From assembly GCA_019914995.1 (NCBI GenBank), contig CM034144.1:4495489-4559488 (forward strand): a stretch of DNA of 64,000 nucleotides, read 5' to 3'. Below, piece by piece: positions 23,009 to 35,049 of this stretch. Source of the DNA: Acanthochlamys bracteata. Lineage: Eukaryota; Streptophyta; Magnoliopsida; Pandanales; Velloziaceae. Each line of letters opens with the position of its first letter. The first letter of the stretch is position 1. The notes under the pieces were generated by a model. The model was not told the DNA's origin, searched no databases, and saw only the letters and a list, made by a program, of their open reading frames with translations. A program made the position numbers and the translations under genes.

Positions 23009-26000
23009 ATGGGGAAATGGGCGATTGCTATCCATGGTGGAGCAGGAATAGATCCGAATTTGCCAGAAGAACGACAAGATTCGGCCAAGAGAGTTCTGGC
23101 GAGATGCCTCGAGTTCGGCGTTGCGGCGTTGAGGAGCGGTTCCGAAGCGTTGGATGTTGTTGAAGCGGTGGTGAGACAGTTGGAAACCGATCCGGTTTTC
23201 AATTCTGGCCGTGGATCTGCGCTGACGAGAAAAGGAACGGCTGAGATGGAAGCTAGTATTATGGATGGTCGGGGTCGGAGGTGTGGGGCAGTTTCAGGGG
23301 TTACCACTGTGAAGAATCCAGTCTCGCTTGCGAGATTGGTTATGGAGAAATCGCCCCATTCGTATCTCGCGTTTGACGGCGCCGAAGAGTTCGCCAGAGA
23401 GATGGTACGTTCTGTTTCTCTTTTTTATCTTTCTTTTTGGTTTAACGAATTTTTGTTTCTGCATTGAAGATCTTCTTGTGGTTTGATTGTCATTAGGAAA
23501 TGGATTTTACATGCAAATTGAGAATGTTTTGATCTACTTGTTTCTTTTGTTTTTATTTGTACTTTTAAAATTGTAGTTGTTTGTTCTTTTTATTGAGTAA
23601 ATAGGTATAATGACGAGATTTGAACCGGTGATGTATACGCTAAACTTCTACAAAGTTGGGTGCTTGGCTTGTTACTTGTACGAGGCTGGTAATGAGTTTA
23701 GTTTTATAGGACTGTTTCTCACTTGCGGCCGTAGCAATTTGATGAGCCAGATTTGTTTGTACCAAAATGATACAAGGTTTATCAAACAAAGTTGTTTAAT
23801 AAATTATATTTATAGGTTAATTTTTAAAACCAAAACTCTTAGTTGAATATATATATATATATTCTATTAGGAGTTATAGTTTTATGGTCGACGCAATGAT
23901 TTTCTTTTTGCATCTGTTGCAATTTTTTTGAGAATTATATTCGAATTTTCCTTATAAGCGACTACTAACATGGAAGAAAGAGTGGAATCATTTTATGTCG
24001 ATTGACTAACGACTTCGTTGTACAGGAAAGAGTATTTTGTAATAATATTTTTCGTTCCTTTGTTTTGGTAGACTAGAAATACTTTGAGATATCTAGGTTA
24101 GAACTAACTTATTATATAGAACAAGTGTTTAAGGTTAGACAGTAAAATGTCAAGTCACTATTTAGAATCTCCGTGGACAATGATATATTGATCTGCTTAT
24201 AACTTTGTTTAATACATACAACTGATATAAGGTTGCAAACAAATTGAAAGGAAATAAATAAAGATTCTTTTCGAGTTCTAAGTATACAATCATGCAAGGG
24301 AACAAGTGCGTTGCAATCGTCATCAACTCACGTGGTTTTTTCTCCTACGTGGGGTTTTGCAAACCTTAGGGCGCCAGCTCTGCGTAAGATCCCGACAAGA
24401 CACTTCGCCATTGTGTACGAATCTAGGATTCGAATCCAATTGTCAATTGGTCCAGGGCGCTGCTAGCTAGCTTACGCTTTGAAAGCAACTCTAGATTTGG
24501 CAGGAGGAACCCCACCATGGGAATCTCTACAAACTATCATTAGATAAAGGAATCTACAAGTTGCACATGTTGGACTTTGATTGATGGCTGACTGATTTGG
24601 TACGGTCCAATTTAGGCATTTTGTGCGGGAGGCGGCTCTTGGGTTTGTCAATGGGTTACTAGGACTTTGATTCTCTTGTCTGTGTCAGTCTCTTACACGT
24701 TATACTGTCTGGTCATATTAGTGAAAATTCGCGGAGCTTTTTCAATTTGAATCTTACCTTGTGTGGCACATGATTTTTGTTATTTATTTGATTCATAAAT
24801 ACGTCAAGAGTTTCCTAAGAATCCTCAATCTGCTCATGACATTGAAGCAGAAATTGATTTGGACGTTGTTTTATGCTTTACTTTCTTGTGGCATTCAGTT
24901 TAGCGAAGAAAGCGATGTCGTGGTCTCTTTCAAGGGCAGTCTGTTGTATTCTTCCTTCATAGTGGGTGGTTGTAATGGGTCGCATTTGGGTTATGCGGTC
25001 ACTTCCATATCATTTCCATCGCACTAGAGTGATTCGGAGTCTCTTTTTAAGAAAATTTTTTGGATGCTTTTCGTTGGTTTGGTACCTAGCATAGGCTAAT
25101 TATTTTAGATTTTACTGAGAGTGGTTTACTTCTCAGGATGGAAATCACTATAAGTTGACCTGTTTAAAGTGATACAATAGTATTGTTACCGTAAACTTAG
25201 CAAGTTGTGAATGTGTCGCTCAATTATGGCAATTATTTAATGATGTTGTCTTCAACTCTTATGTGACTCATCTATATTTGGATATTACTATTAGATTCAA
25301 CCGGTTGTGTTTTCTGAATGTCTATCTTCTTGTACAGGGTGTTGAAATCGTGAACAATGAGTACTTCATTACAGAGGAGAACATAGGCATGCTGAAGCTC
25401 GCCAAAGAAGCAAACAGCATCATGGTTAGAACCATTCACTCTCTTGTTAAAAATATTTATTAGTTTCTGAATGATTGTTGGCAATTAGAACGAAGGTTTT
25501 AGTTTCAATTATAGAAAATCATAAATCAAGCAAGCATTTTATAGTCTTCAAACTATGAGGTTCTCTGAATTTTCTTGAATTTTGTGTAATTAGTGTGCAT
25601 ATTCTTGCTAGTACAAAGCTCTAACCATGTTGCTTTTATTTTGCAACCAAAAAGTTTGACTACAGGGTACCACTAACCGGTATGGAGACATGCGGTGCTA
25701 GTGCTGGATCAATGGTTTCTGTAGACAACGCTCTCCAGATGAATGGACTCCCAATCAGCATCTACGCTCCAGAGACAGTTGGTTGTGTGGTTGTAGACAG
25801 CCAGGGCTTTTGTGCAGCTGCTACATCCACAGGTGGTCTGATGAATAAGATGACTGGCCGCATTGGTGATTCTCCGTTGATTGGATCAGGTACCTACGCT
25901 TGCAACTTTTGCGCCATATCATGCACGGGTGAAGGCGAGGCAATTATTCGAAGCACACTTGCAAGAGATGTAGCAGCACTTATGGAGTACAAGGGTCTCA

Positions 26001-26170
26001 ATCTTCAGGAAGCAGTGGATTATGCGATCCAAAAACGGCTCGATGAAGGCAAGGCAGGACTTATTGCTGTATCAAGCAATGGGGAAGTGGCCTATGGCTT
26101 CAATACCATAGGGATGTTCCGTGGATGTGCTACTGAAGATGGTTTCATGGAAGTAGGCCTTTGGGAGTAA
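23009..26170 (+). CDS. ASPGB1: Isoaspartyl peptidase/L-asparaginase, K+-dependent plant type
   Basis: Ntn hydrolase that splits L-asparagine to aspartate and ammonia and removes isoaspartyl residues, in the cytosol. Exons are 23009-23404, 25338-25424 and 25655-26170, all joined in phase 0 at GT-AG sites, giving 332 residues. Residues 1-132 hold AIHGGAG and [10 protein letters not shown], which form the alpha subunit. The nucleophile is Thr202 in [11 protein letters not shown], where autocleavage frees the beta subunit. ATSTGG (217-222), GRIGDSP and CTGEGE follow, the usual substrate-site motifs. In this branch Glu, not Gly, precedes the nucleophile, as I recall for the K+-dependent plant enzymes. 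The linker before it ([20 protein letters not shown]) seems a few residues longer than in Arabidopsis. The gene looks intact. Cation type is inferred from similarity only. Confidence 0.95.
23405..25337 (+). other. First intron of the asparaginase gene (1933 bp)
   Basis: Donor GTACGT follows ATG at 23404, and acceptor TTGTACAG precedes GGTGTTGAA. The intron is large for this gene. A GC-richer block at 24330-24530 looks foreign and contains GGATTCGAATCC (close to a tRNA B box), which suggests a decayed SINE, but no A box could be found. A (TA)n run lies near 23849-23862. Confidence 0.8.
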
Positions 26171-26210
26171 TCCAATTAGCTTTTAGCTTCGGGCTTTATA
26201 GCTCTGGGCT

Positions 26211-26216
26211 AATAAA
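26211..26216 (+). terminator. Poly(A) signal of the asparaginase gene
   Basis: AATAAA is 41 nt after the TAA stop. GT-rich sequence follows (TTGTAGTCGTGTGTG), as expected for plant 3' ends. Confidence 0.5.
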
Positions 26217-28135
26217 TGTTGCTAGTGGTCCGCCCAATGTGGTTGTAGTCGTGTGTGAAGTTGTTTGCTTCTTCTGTCTCATGAAGTGGTGATGTATTTC
26301 CTCTTTCTAGTTAGAACTGAAGTATGCTTGCCAATGCTTAACTTCGGTTAGTTATAGCTTTTTAAAAAAAGGAAATAAAAAGGAAAAGAAAAGCAAAAAG
26401 GAAAAATAAAATCTAGGCAAGGCAGGTTCTATCATATGCTCTGATCAAGTTAAATTATTTTTGGCATGTCGTGTGCGGGTTTGGTAACTTTAGTTGTTCA
26501 GTAGCTAGGCCAAACTCTGAACAGCTATGTTCTTTCAAACTCAATCTTCATTCATGCAGCCGGTCCATTTGACAATGAAAAGTGGAATAACAGGCTGCCA
26601 AGAAATGGATTTTGAAAGCAGTTTGGCCTAAAAGCATTAGTTAGGAATTCATCATTCCATCCTATTTCTGGCCCAAACCTTCGATTGCAACTTTTAGCTT
26701 ATGACAACCAGATTAGAAAGGTTTTAATATTTTTTAAGAAAATTGAGTTATAATACATAAAGTAATTATTTTTCCTTATGTTTTCAAGTCGTATATGGGC
26801 TCACATGTACGGTACATGACCCTAGAGGTGGCAAAAGTCGATTCAACTGTTTAGGTTTTTTAGAGTATTTATAAAAATAAATTTTTTGTAAAAAGTTATT
26901 TTTATTTTATTTTAATAAATAAGTTTTATTTTCTATTTAAAATAAATAATAAAAATAAGTAATAATAAATTTGTATAATTTACAAATTTTTTATATTTTA
27001 TTTTTAAATAAATTTTATATAATATTTAAAAATTTATTAAAAAATATAAAATAAAAATAAGGAGTTAAATGCATTACACAAGCAACGCAAAATTACGTCT
27101 GATCAGGCAACAAACACGTTAGGTCAAAAAAACAGACGAAAGAGTTTGGATTAAAATCAGTTTAACCAATATGATCTATACAAATTTTGGTCAACCAATT
27201 CATTAATATATGTGATGGTTCTCTTATATATTCTTTACTATGTATTAGCTGTGCTTCTATAGAACTAGTCGGACCAACCCAATTGAGTCTGGCTGATATA
27301 ATGATCTAGAAACTATTAGATCACTTTGAGTCAAACTAGTACAAACATTTAAAAATAAACTATGAATAGTTATTATATGGTTTCGTATGTTTCTACAAAT
27401 ATTTCAAGTGCCAGTTACATCTAAATCAATTATTCTATTAATATTAAATCAATTATTCCATTAATTTTTACATAAAGCCAGTTACACCTAAATCAAGGTG
27501 CAATTACGATGTGCAAATCTGGATAAGTAATTGGTTAAGAGGGCCACCAGTCAACAGACAAGCGATTATCATGTATAAAATTTTGTCAATTCCATCAACC
27601 TTGTTGCAGATATACTTTATGGCAACAATAATGGCAGACAAAATTTTTAAGAGCTTGTTTGTCAACCCATCAAATTTATTTATTTAATTCATTTTTAATA
27701 CAAAATAAATAAATAATTTTAAATAAAATTTTTCTATCAAAACTTTATTTTTTTAATTTTATTTTAAAAATTTATTTTTAATATAAAAGAAATATAAAAA
27801 CTTATTTTTATAAATATTTTTAATATTTAATTTTATTTTTTAAATTTATATTAAAATGTTAAGTTTATTTCAAAATAAATACGTCTTTATTGTAATTTTT
27901 TCTTTGGGTGATGATGGTACTATATTCAGTATTCCTTTTAGCTATTTTCTAGTCAACGATTATTATATTTTTGGCCTGATTGCGAAACCTACTCATTCAT
28001 AGAACTCCACCGAAGACACTTTTACAAGACGTGCATATTTTTAGGTTCCAAAGTTGATATTCAGATTTGAGACTTCCTCTTTTATTAATTTCACACTGAG
28101 TCTATTCTTTTTGTGCTGAGGTTTCGTTTCTAGAT
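26217..28135. other. AT-rich spacer with MITE-like repeat copies
   Basis: Blocks at 26855-27065 and 27645-27905 carry the dispersed AT-rich word set. At 27410-27495 the phrases CAGTTACA(T/C)CTAAATCAA and TCAATTATTC(T/C)ATTAAT are each repeated, a small imperfect tandem duplication. No gene is seen. Confidence 0.4.
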
Positions 28136-28139
28136 TTGC

Positions 28140-28240
28140 ATAGGTGTCAGTCCTATTCTGCATTTACTGATTTTGAGGATTCCAGAGAAGCTGATGAAGC
28201 GTTCAGAAATTTAGAAGGCCATGAACTAAAGGTACAAGCT
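28140..28240 (+). pseudogene. RRM-like exon relic
   Basis: One frame reads YSAFTDFEDSREADEAFRNL followed by EGHELKVQA. This resembles the second half of an RNA-recognition motif of SR-type splicing factors (AFVxFEDxRDAxxA...). A GTACAA follows, as a donor might. There is no RNP2 half upstream and no start codon, so I take it as an isolated exon left from a pseudogene. It is a short match and could be chance. Confidence 0.35.
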
Positions 28241-28647
28241 ACATTTGGATGAATTTTATATTATTTTTTACTATTTTATTACATGTCATGAAAAATCTTA
28301 CACATCTTGGACTTTATACATAAAACAGTAAAGTCCATTCTGATTACCGTGGTTCAATCTTAAATCTAGTTTTTCTATAGATCATAATAGCTTCCCTATT
28401 AGACCATGCTGATTAAGACTGACTCCATATAAGCATCCTACTTCCTCCATCTTTAATTCATGATCTTCATATTTTGAACCAGCATTGTGATTTAGTTTGA
28501 ATGAGAACTTTTGGCAGAGTATTCATCAGTACTATAATTGGGCTTCTCAAATTCTGTTGTCTTCTAATTGATGGAATACCTTATCTATTATTTGATCGTT
28601 GCGTGCTAATCACATTTATTTATTTTTCAATGTATTGATAAACTGGG
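28241..28647. other. Spacer before the copia element
   Basis: No gene or repeat could be assigned here. Confidence 0.4.
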
Positions 28648-29319
28648 TAGCAAGCAAATGCATATTTCTACTAATTTGCCCAAAACATATATGAGTATGC
28701 CCATAGAGGCAAGAACATCATTATCCTTTTCTTTTTTAAATGAAATTTAAGGATTTTTTATAACTCTATTCTAGCCGCCAACTAAAAGTGAAAGAGGAGA
28801 AGAAGACAATCATTACTGTCCAAATTGACCAATGTGTTGGATGAAAATTGATTTGACGTTCGATTGATCAACATATTTTCGACGGGTAGTTTTTCAATAT
28901 GAACGGTAAAGATTGTCTTTGGAGTTTCTTATATATAAATTCGTACATGTTTGTAAAACCATCGGTTTTGGTGAAGTCTTTCTAATTCTCTTTTATGATT
29001 TGTTAGTATTGTTGAATCTTGAAATATGTTGTTGTATGCCTCTAGTTTTAGTAAGAAAGAACTTGTGTATCCATTGATTGTGATAGTGACTATTTATTAG
29101 TTGCTATAGTTTTTACTCCATGCGTTGAGGAGGTTTTCAACATAAATTGCTTATGTTGATGTGCTTGTGATTGTGATAATTCTCATGCCTTGAGTATTTG
29201 CCTAAATATTGCTCTATTTGGTGGTTTCCTATTAGGTTCATAAAAAATAGGAATGAATTTTATTTCTACTACATGCTCTACATATTGTGTTAAATATTAG
29301 TAGAGACAGTTCTATCCCA
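28648..29319 (+). repeat. 5' LTR of the copia element
   Basis: Aligns with 33042-33722 through shared words such as AACTAAAAGTGAAAGAG, TCTCTTTTATGATTTG and GCCTCTAGTTTTAG. The right end is set by the primer-binding site that follows. The left end is eroded and placed to within about 10 bp by alignment. Confidence 0.75.
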
Positions 29320-29324
29320 TTATG

Positions 29325-29339
29325 TTGGTATCAGAGGCT
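29325..29339 (+). promoter_or_regulatory. Primer-binding site (initiator Met tRNA)
   Basis: TGGTATCAGAGGCTT directly follows the 5' LTR. It matches the 3' end of plant initiator tRNA-Met (TGGTATCAGAGC) in its first 11 bases, the usual primer site of copia elements. Confidence 0.85.
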
Positions 29340-29367
29340 TGATAGTTGATTGGCATCTTGTGGTGAA

Positions 29368-30290
29368 CAATGGATGCTAACACAAATAGAATGATTAATT
29401 TGAATGGTTCAAATTAACATCTTTAGAAAGAAAAGATGAAAATTTTTGTTATTGGTAAAATATTGTTATCTACCAGTATTTATTGAGAAAAAAGCATGCA
29501 AATAAAACTGATGCTGAATGTAACTTTGTTCAATGACAAATATGTGGTTTTGTTAGGCAATGGTAAAACCATGTTAGTAATGAGAAAAATGCAAGCACTT
29601 TATGAAACAAATTTGAACAATTGTATGCTAGAAAAATTGGAAATAATAAACTATTTTTGATTAAGTAGATGATAAATTTGAAATATCAAGATGGAACTCC
29701 TATGATGGGTCACTTGAATGCATTTAAATCAGTTGGCTAGTATGAATATCAAGTTTGATGATGATGTAGAGTTTATGGCTTCTTGCTACATTGCCAGACT
29801 CGTGGGAGACCCTTTGAACATTTTTGTCTAATTTAGCCATAGATAGTGTCATTACTATAGCTTAGGATAAGAAAAGTGTCCTCAATGATGAGATGAGAAG
29901 AGAGTCAAAGGGTTTCTCTTTTCAGTTAGAAGTCTTGTTCATAGAAAGAATGGGAAGGAGTAAAAATAGAGGCCTAAAGAATAAGGACAGAAGTGAAAAC
30001 AAGTCCAGCAAATTTGTTGATATTGAGTGTCTTCGCTTTGGTGTAAAGAGGCACATAAAAAATACTATCGTAAGCTTAAGAAGGATAAACAAAAATAACA
30101 AAAATAAGGAAACGAAAAATAGTGATAGTAAGGAGTTCAAAAAAGTTGCTATTATTACAAATGACTTTCTTATTTAGTATAATGATGATGTTGTAAATTT
30201 TTTTTCTGACGAGGATAGTGGTGTATCTATTCATGCTACATCTCGAAAGGATTACTTTGCATCTTTTGTGATTTTGAAAGTGTTAGGATG
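29368..30290 (+). pseudogene. gag of the copia element
   Basis: Broken frames give MDANTNRMINLNGSN at the start, then ALYETN (29600), LNQLASMNIKFDDDVEFM (29720-29780) and a Lys-rich tail (29893-30177). These correspond in order to the copia UBN2/gag domain (LYEKP..., LNEFN..L...GV.FDDE) and its basic nucleic-acid-binding end. Many stops are present. Confidence 0.65.
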
Positions 30291-30559
30291 AGTATTGATG
30301 GTTTAGCTAAAGTCATTAGTATGAAAGATGTGTGTTTAGAGACAAACAATCATACTATTTTAACTCTGAATATATTAATCATATTTCTGAACTTCGTTTA
30401 AATTTGATCTCTACAAGCAAGTTTGATGTGACGGGTTTTGCAACACCTTTAATGATGGTTGATGGAAACTGACGAAAGACTCTAAGGTAGTAGCTAGAGG
30501 CAGAAGGTGTTCTAATTTTATTTGATGCAAGCTCAAATATCTGATGATATTATTAATGT

Positions 30560-31070
30560 AGATGATAGTGCTGGTACAATTGAAATTTTGTACGATAGAG
30601 TTGGTCACATGAGCGAGAAGGGTTTGTGGATTTTGGCTAAGAAGAATCACCTTTCTGGAATGAAGAATGCACATTGAAGAAGTATGCACATTGCTTGGCA
30701 GAAAAACAAATTAGAGTTGCATTTAAGACATCCACTCTTTCAAGAAAGCCATGTATATTTGATTTAATATGTTTGATGTTTGTGGCCCTATGAAAATGTA
30801 AACACTTTGTGGTTCTCTTTATTTTGTAACTTTTATTAATGATCATTAAAAAAGATATGGATCTATATACCTTGAAAATGAAAGACCAAGTGTTAGATAT
30901 GTTTAACCAATTTTATGGTTAAGTTAAAAGATGGTGGTTTGGGAATGCATTAGAATTGTTTTGATTAGTCTTGTAGATAACAGGGTATTAGGTATCAAAA
31001 GAATCTCATAAACTTCTTAGTTTAATGGTTTAATTAAGAGAATAAACATGACACTAATTGAAAGTGTGAG
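30560..31070 (+). pseudogene. gag-pre-integrase and integrase remnant
   Basis: YDRVGHMSEKGLWILAKKN at about 30591-30650 is the histidine part of the HHCC finger (family: WHxRLGHMSEKGLQ). FDVCGPMK near 30775 and GSLYFVTFINDH near 30812 are the start of the integrase core. The rest is too damaged to read. Confidence 0.75.
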
Positions 31071-31479
31071 ATATTTTCTTTTACAATATAGTTACCAAAT
31101 TCTTTTTGGGGCGAGGCTTTAAGTACAATTGTATATATTTTAAATCTCACACGATGTGTTCTTCCAAATTTTGATGTTGTGTTTATGGAGAATTTGGCTA
31201 TGCGTGATATTCAGAAAACAGATATACTAGTTCCTTGTTGATGGTCTAGTTGACTTGGATCCAATTTCTCTGATGTATGTGCCAGCACAGATTGGAATGA
31301 AGTTCATGATAACTAGTCTCATACATGTGATATTGGTACACCTACACAGGTTGACATGAATGATGATATTCATGAGCAGTCACCATAGTAGAGGTAACAC
31401 CAGAGGTTCCAATCAGGAAGTCTAGTAGAGATTGAAAGCTTTCTAATCGGTAATTGTTGATAAGTATGTTTTATTAACG

Positions 31480-32960
31480 GACGGGGGAGAGCCAGAAGAT
31501 TATACAGAGGCTATAAAGGATGAACACAGGAAAGAGTTATTTAGAGCTATGCAAAATGAGATCAAGCCGTTATAGGAGAATAACACTTTTGAGCTATTAA
31601 AGTTACTTAAGGAAGAACAACTTTAGAGAATAGGTGCGTGTACAGAGTGAAGCAAGAAGAACACTCAGTATAACCACGTTATAAAGTGGGACTAGCTGTC
31701 AAGGGATTCATGTAAAAGATAAGTATTGATTATAATAAAATATTTTCTCATATTGTTAAGATGTCATCTATTTGTGTGGTTTTGTGTTTAGCAGCTAGGC
31801 TTTATTTAGAGATTGAGCAGATGGATGTCAAGACTGTTTTTCTGTATGGTGATTTAGAAGATGAAATTTACATGCAACAATTAGAGGGTTTCGAAGTAGA
31901 AGAAAAGAAGATTATGTGTGCAAGCTAAATAAAAGTCTTTATGGACTGAAATGGGCACCGAGATAGTGGTATAAAAAGTTTGAATCAGTTATGGAGGAGA
32001 AAGGCTACCCGATTATGATCATTATGCTTTTGTTCAGAAATTTTCAAATGATTATTTTATTATAGTTTTGCTCTATGTTGATGACATATTGATTGTTGGT
32101 AGGAATGCTTCTAAATTGATAGGTTGAATAAGCAATTGAGTAAATCTTTTGCTACGAAGATTTAGGATGAGCAAAGCAAATTCACATTATTCGGATTGAT
32201 CGAGATGGAGTAGCTAAGAAATTATTTTTATCACAGAAGTAATATATTGCAAAGGTGCTTGAAAGATTCAATATAGATCATGCTAAAATGGTTAGCTCTA
32301 CTCTTGCTGCTCATTTTAAGTTAAGCGCTGAGCAGTCCTTTTCTACATATCAAGAGAAGGAAGACATGAGAAGACTTTCATATGCTTTAGTAATATAAAG
32401 TTTGATGTACACAATGGTGTGCATGAGGCCAAACATAGCTTATAGAGTTGGTGTTATTAGCCGTTTTCTATCAAATCCAATAAGGAAGCATTATGATGAA
32501 GTGAAGTAAATTATGAGATATCTATGATGTACTACTAACTCATCTTTGGAGGTGAAAAATCAGCTGTACTGATTCAGATATGGTAGGTGATGTTGATTTC
32601 GGAAAGTTTACTTTAGGTTATTTGATTACATTTTCAGTTATAGATGTATCTTGGCAATCGAAACTGTAGAAATATGTTGCATTTTTTACGACTTAGTTAG
32701 AGTATATTGTAACAACTGAATTGGTAAAGAGTTCCAATGGATGAAAATGTTTATTCAATAGTTCGATTTCAAATAGCAACGTTATGTGCTACTTTGTGAT
32801 AATCAAAGTGCAATTCACTTTGATAAGAATTCTACTTTTCATGTAAGATTAAAGCATATTGATGCGATGTATCATTGATTAAGAGATGGTCTCAATGACA
32901 ACTTGTTTGAGTTTGAGTAGATTCACATCGATCTTATGGTTCTAATATGTTGATGAAGAG
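31480..32960 (+). pseudogene. RT and RNase H of the copia element
   Basis: Readable motifs in order: ENNTFELLKL (31580), IEQMDVKTVFLYGDLEDEIY (31815-31870), KLNKSLYGLK (31925), LLYVDDILIVGRNASK-like (32070-32115, the YVDD box intact), KVLERFNIDHAKMV (32250), CMRPNIAYRVGVISRFLSNP (32420-32480) and the RNase H end with KHIDAMYH (32846-32875). Stops between them rule out a working enzyme. Confidence 0.85.
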
Positions 32961-33041
32961 ACTATCGAGGGAATAGTTTGAAGTTTGTCGTTCGAACGCC
33001 GGGATGGCAATTTCCTCCACATAGTAAGAAATGGGGATATT

Positions 33042-33722
33042 TGTTAGGCATTTTCCTCTTTTGTGGAGGTGGCCTAAAACCCACATGGGTTAGCTATTGT
33101 GAAGAGGTAAGGACATCTGTTATTTCATCTTTTAAATTAATTTGAAGGGTTTCCTATAACGCTATTCAACAGAACTAAAAGTGAAAGAGAGAGAGGAAGA
33201 CAATTATTGTTGTCCAGATTGATCAAAGTGCCGGATGAAAGTTAATTTGAAGTCCGATTGAGTTGAAATTTGGTCAGTGTAGTTTTGATGGATAGTTCTT
33301 CAATCTGAACGATGGAGATTGTATTTAAGTTTCCTACACATAGATTAGTGTGTTTTTGTGAAACTACCGGTTTTGGTGAGATATCACTTATTCTCTTTTA
33401 TGATTTGCAAAGATTGTTAAATTTTAAGATTTATGGTTGTACGCCTCTAGTTTTAGGTAGAAAGAAATTATATATTTCATTATTATGGTAGTAGAGATTT
33501 GTTGGTTCTAGTGGTTTTTATTCCTCTCGTTCAGGTGGTTTTCCACATAAATTACATGTTTTGATGTGCTTGCGATTGTGATGATTTTCATGTTTTGAGT
33601 ATTTGCTCAAGTATTATTTTATTTGGTGGTTTTCTACTAGGTTCATATTGAAAGGGATAAAATTTATGTTCGCTAAATACTGTACATATTGTATTAAATA
33701 TTAGTAGAGATTGCTTATTCCA
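33042..33722 (+). repeat. 3' LTR of the copia element
   Basis: Starts TGTTAGGCATTTTCC directly after a purine tract (AAGAAATGGGGATAT) and ends ...TTATTCCA. It aligns with the 5' LTR over its length, though many substitutions separate them. Confidence 0.8.
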
Positions 33723-34590
33723 TCACTAGTTTGTATTGTGATTACGAAGTTTCGATCAACATCTTTGTTTTGAATGAGCATCAATGTCATTGAGAATTAC
33801 AAGATTTTGACACTTACTATCATCATTCAATTTGAATGATAAATACAAAAATCTTTGTGCTCACTAATAACTAGTTAATTTTTTCTTTTTTTCAGAATGG
33901 GAATATGAATTTCTCTGCTAATGGTGACCATTTTCATATATCAAGAGATACCACTCGGAGTTCATTATGTTTCAAACTAATGTCTTTGGCCACATCGTCA
34001 CATGGATCTATGGGAAGGCAAAAACGGAAGTCATGTTGGGACACAAATCTGGAAAAGGTTTTGTATAAGAGTTCATAAATGTGATTTGATCTGTACATGA
34101 AAAAACATGATGTGTCTAATGAAATAAACATGGAGAATATGAAGAAAGTACTAAGAAACAAAGTCCTCTTGAGAATCATTATGTGTTGAACAAGATGGAG
34201 GTTCTGGATGAAAGCTCAAAACATGATCCAGTAGAGAACTATAGTTCAACAAATATAGTGGAAGACATGAACGAGTTTGAGAAAAAGAATACACATACAA
34301 TCCATTGAGTACAATGGTCGAAAAAGACATGATAGTAAAAGCCAAAATTCTAGACACAACTGAAAAAACGTTATTCCTCGGAGAAGAGAGGGTAGCAGAA
34401 GTCATCAGTGAAATTTGAACTACGATGATTCACTAAGAAAGTTGCAGAGCAAATAAGCCAAGTACCCAAAAAAAGGGACATTTTGGATTCAATATGACCA
34501 TGTCCAGGAGATTGTGAAGTTGCGCTATTAGTAGAAGACTCTATTTGCTCTTAGGCTACATGGACTTAAGTAGACTATTATGAAGAAGTA
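33723..34590 (+). pseudogene. Unidentified coding-like relic
   Basis: After an acceptor-like tract (TTTTCTTTTTTTCAG, ending 33896) a frame reads NGNMNFSANGDHFHISRDTT and GSMGRQKRKSCWDTNLEKVL before a stop. Further coding-like pieces (KVAEQISQVPKKRDILDSI) appear at 34430-34490 in another frame. I do not recognise the family. It may be the downstream part of a pseudogene whose intron was entered by the copia element, but this is speculation. Confidence 0.3.
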
Positions 34591-34599
34591 GGAGGGGTG

Positions 34600-34760
34600 G
34601 CAATATATGACCTGAAATTTAACCCGAAACTAAACCATTTACTTTAGATTAGGATTTTGATCCGTATAAATATTGGTTGGGTTAAAATTAAATGAATTTG
34701 ACCCGCTTATTAAATGGGTCGACCTAGGTCAGCTTGAAATTAATCCACGAATTTGAATTC
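34600..34760. repeat. Degenerate transposon-like sequence, GACCCG words
   Basis: Words such as ATTTGACCCGCTTATTAAAT and GGTCGACCTAGGTC occur here, and a related stretch lies at 38215-38360 (TTTGATCCGATTATTAATGG). The two may be halves of one old element split by the insertions between them. Confidence 0.35.
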
Positions 34761-35049
34761 CACATTTTTACAAGAAAACAACTCTTTTTTTATTGTATAA
34801 TAAAATTTTGACAATAAAAAAAATTGATAGTTTATAAATTATTAAATTATATTATTTTTATAAGTAACTTGTTTATTTTTATGTCTTAGTAAAATAGTGT
34901 AAAATTAGAATTATAATATTATTGAAAGTATTACTATGTGTGCCTTTTTATGAAAATATTGTCAGATAAATATGTTTATTAAAATTTGTATCGAAAGTAT
35001 TGCTATGTATTTATAATCATAAAATTTCAGCTGTCACCACATATTTTCA

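Larger units (their letters stand above)
28648..33722 (+). mobile_element. Ty1/copia element with both LTRs, decayed
   Basis: Two similar direct repeats (28648-29319 and 33042-33722) enclose a primer-binding site, gag, gag-pre-integrase, integrase, RT and RNase H in copia order. Total length is about 5.1 kb, normal for this group. Stops and frameshifts run through every domain and the two LTRs differ at many positions, so it is an old insertion. A piece of the same family lies on the minus strand at 10330-10975. Confidence 0.88.

Noticed and set aside
22978..23307. 109-residue minus-strand frame opposite asparaginase exon 1
   Set aside because: It is the antisense shadow of a high-GC coding exon.
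24415..24450. GGATTCGAATCC as a tRNA gene in asparaginase intron 1
   Set aside because: No stems of the right length and no A box. Kept only as a weak SINE hint.
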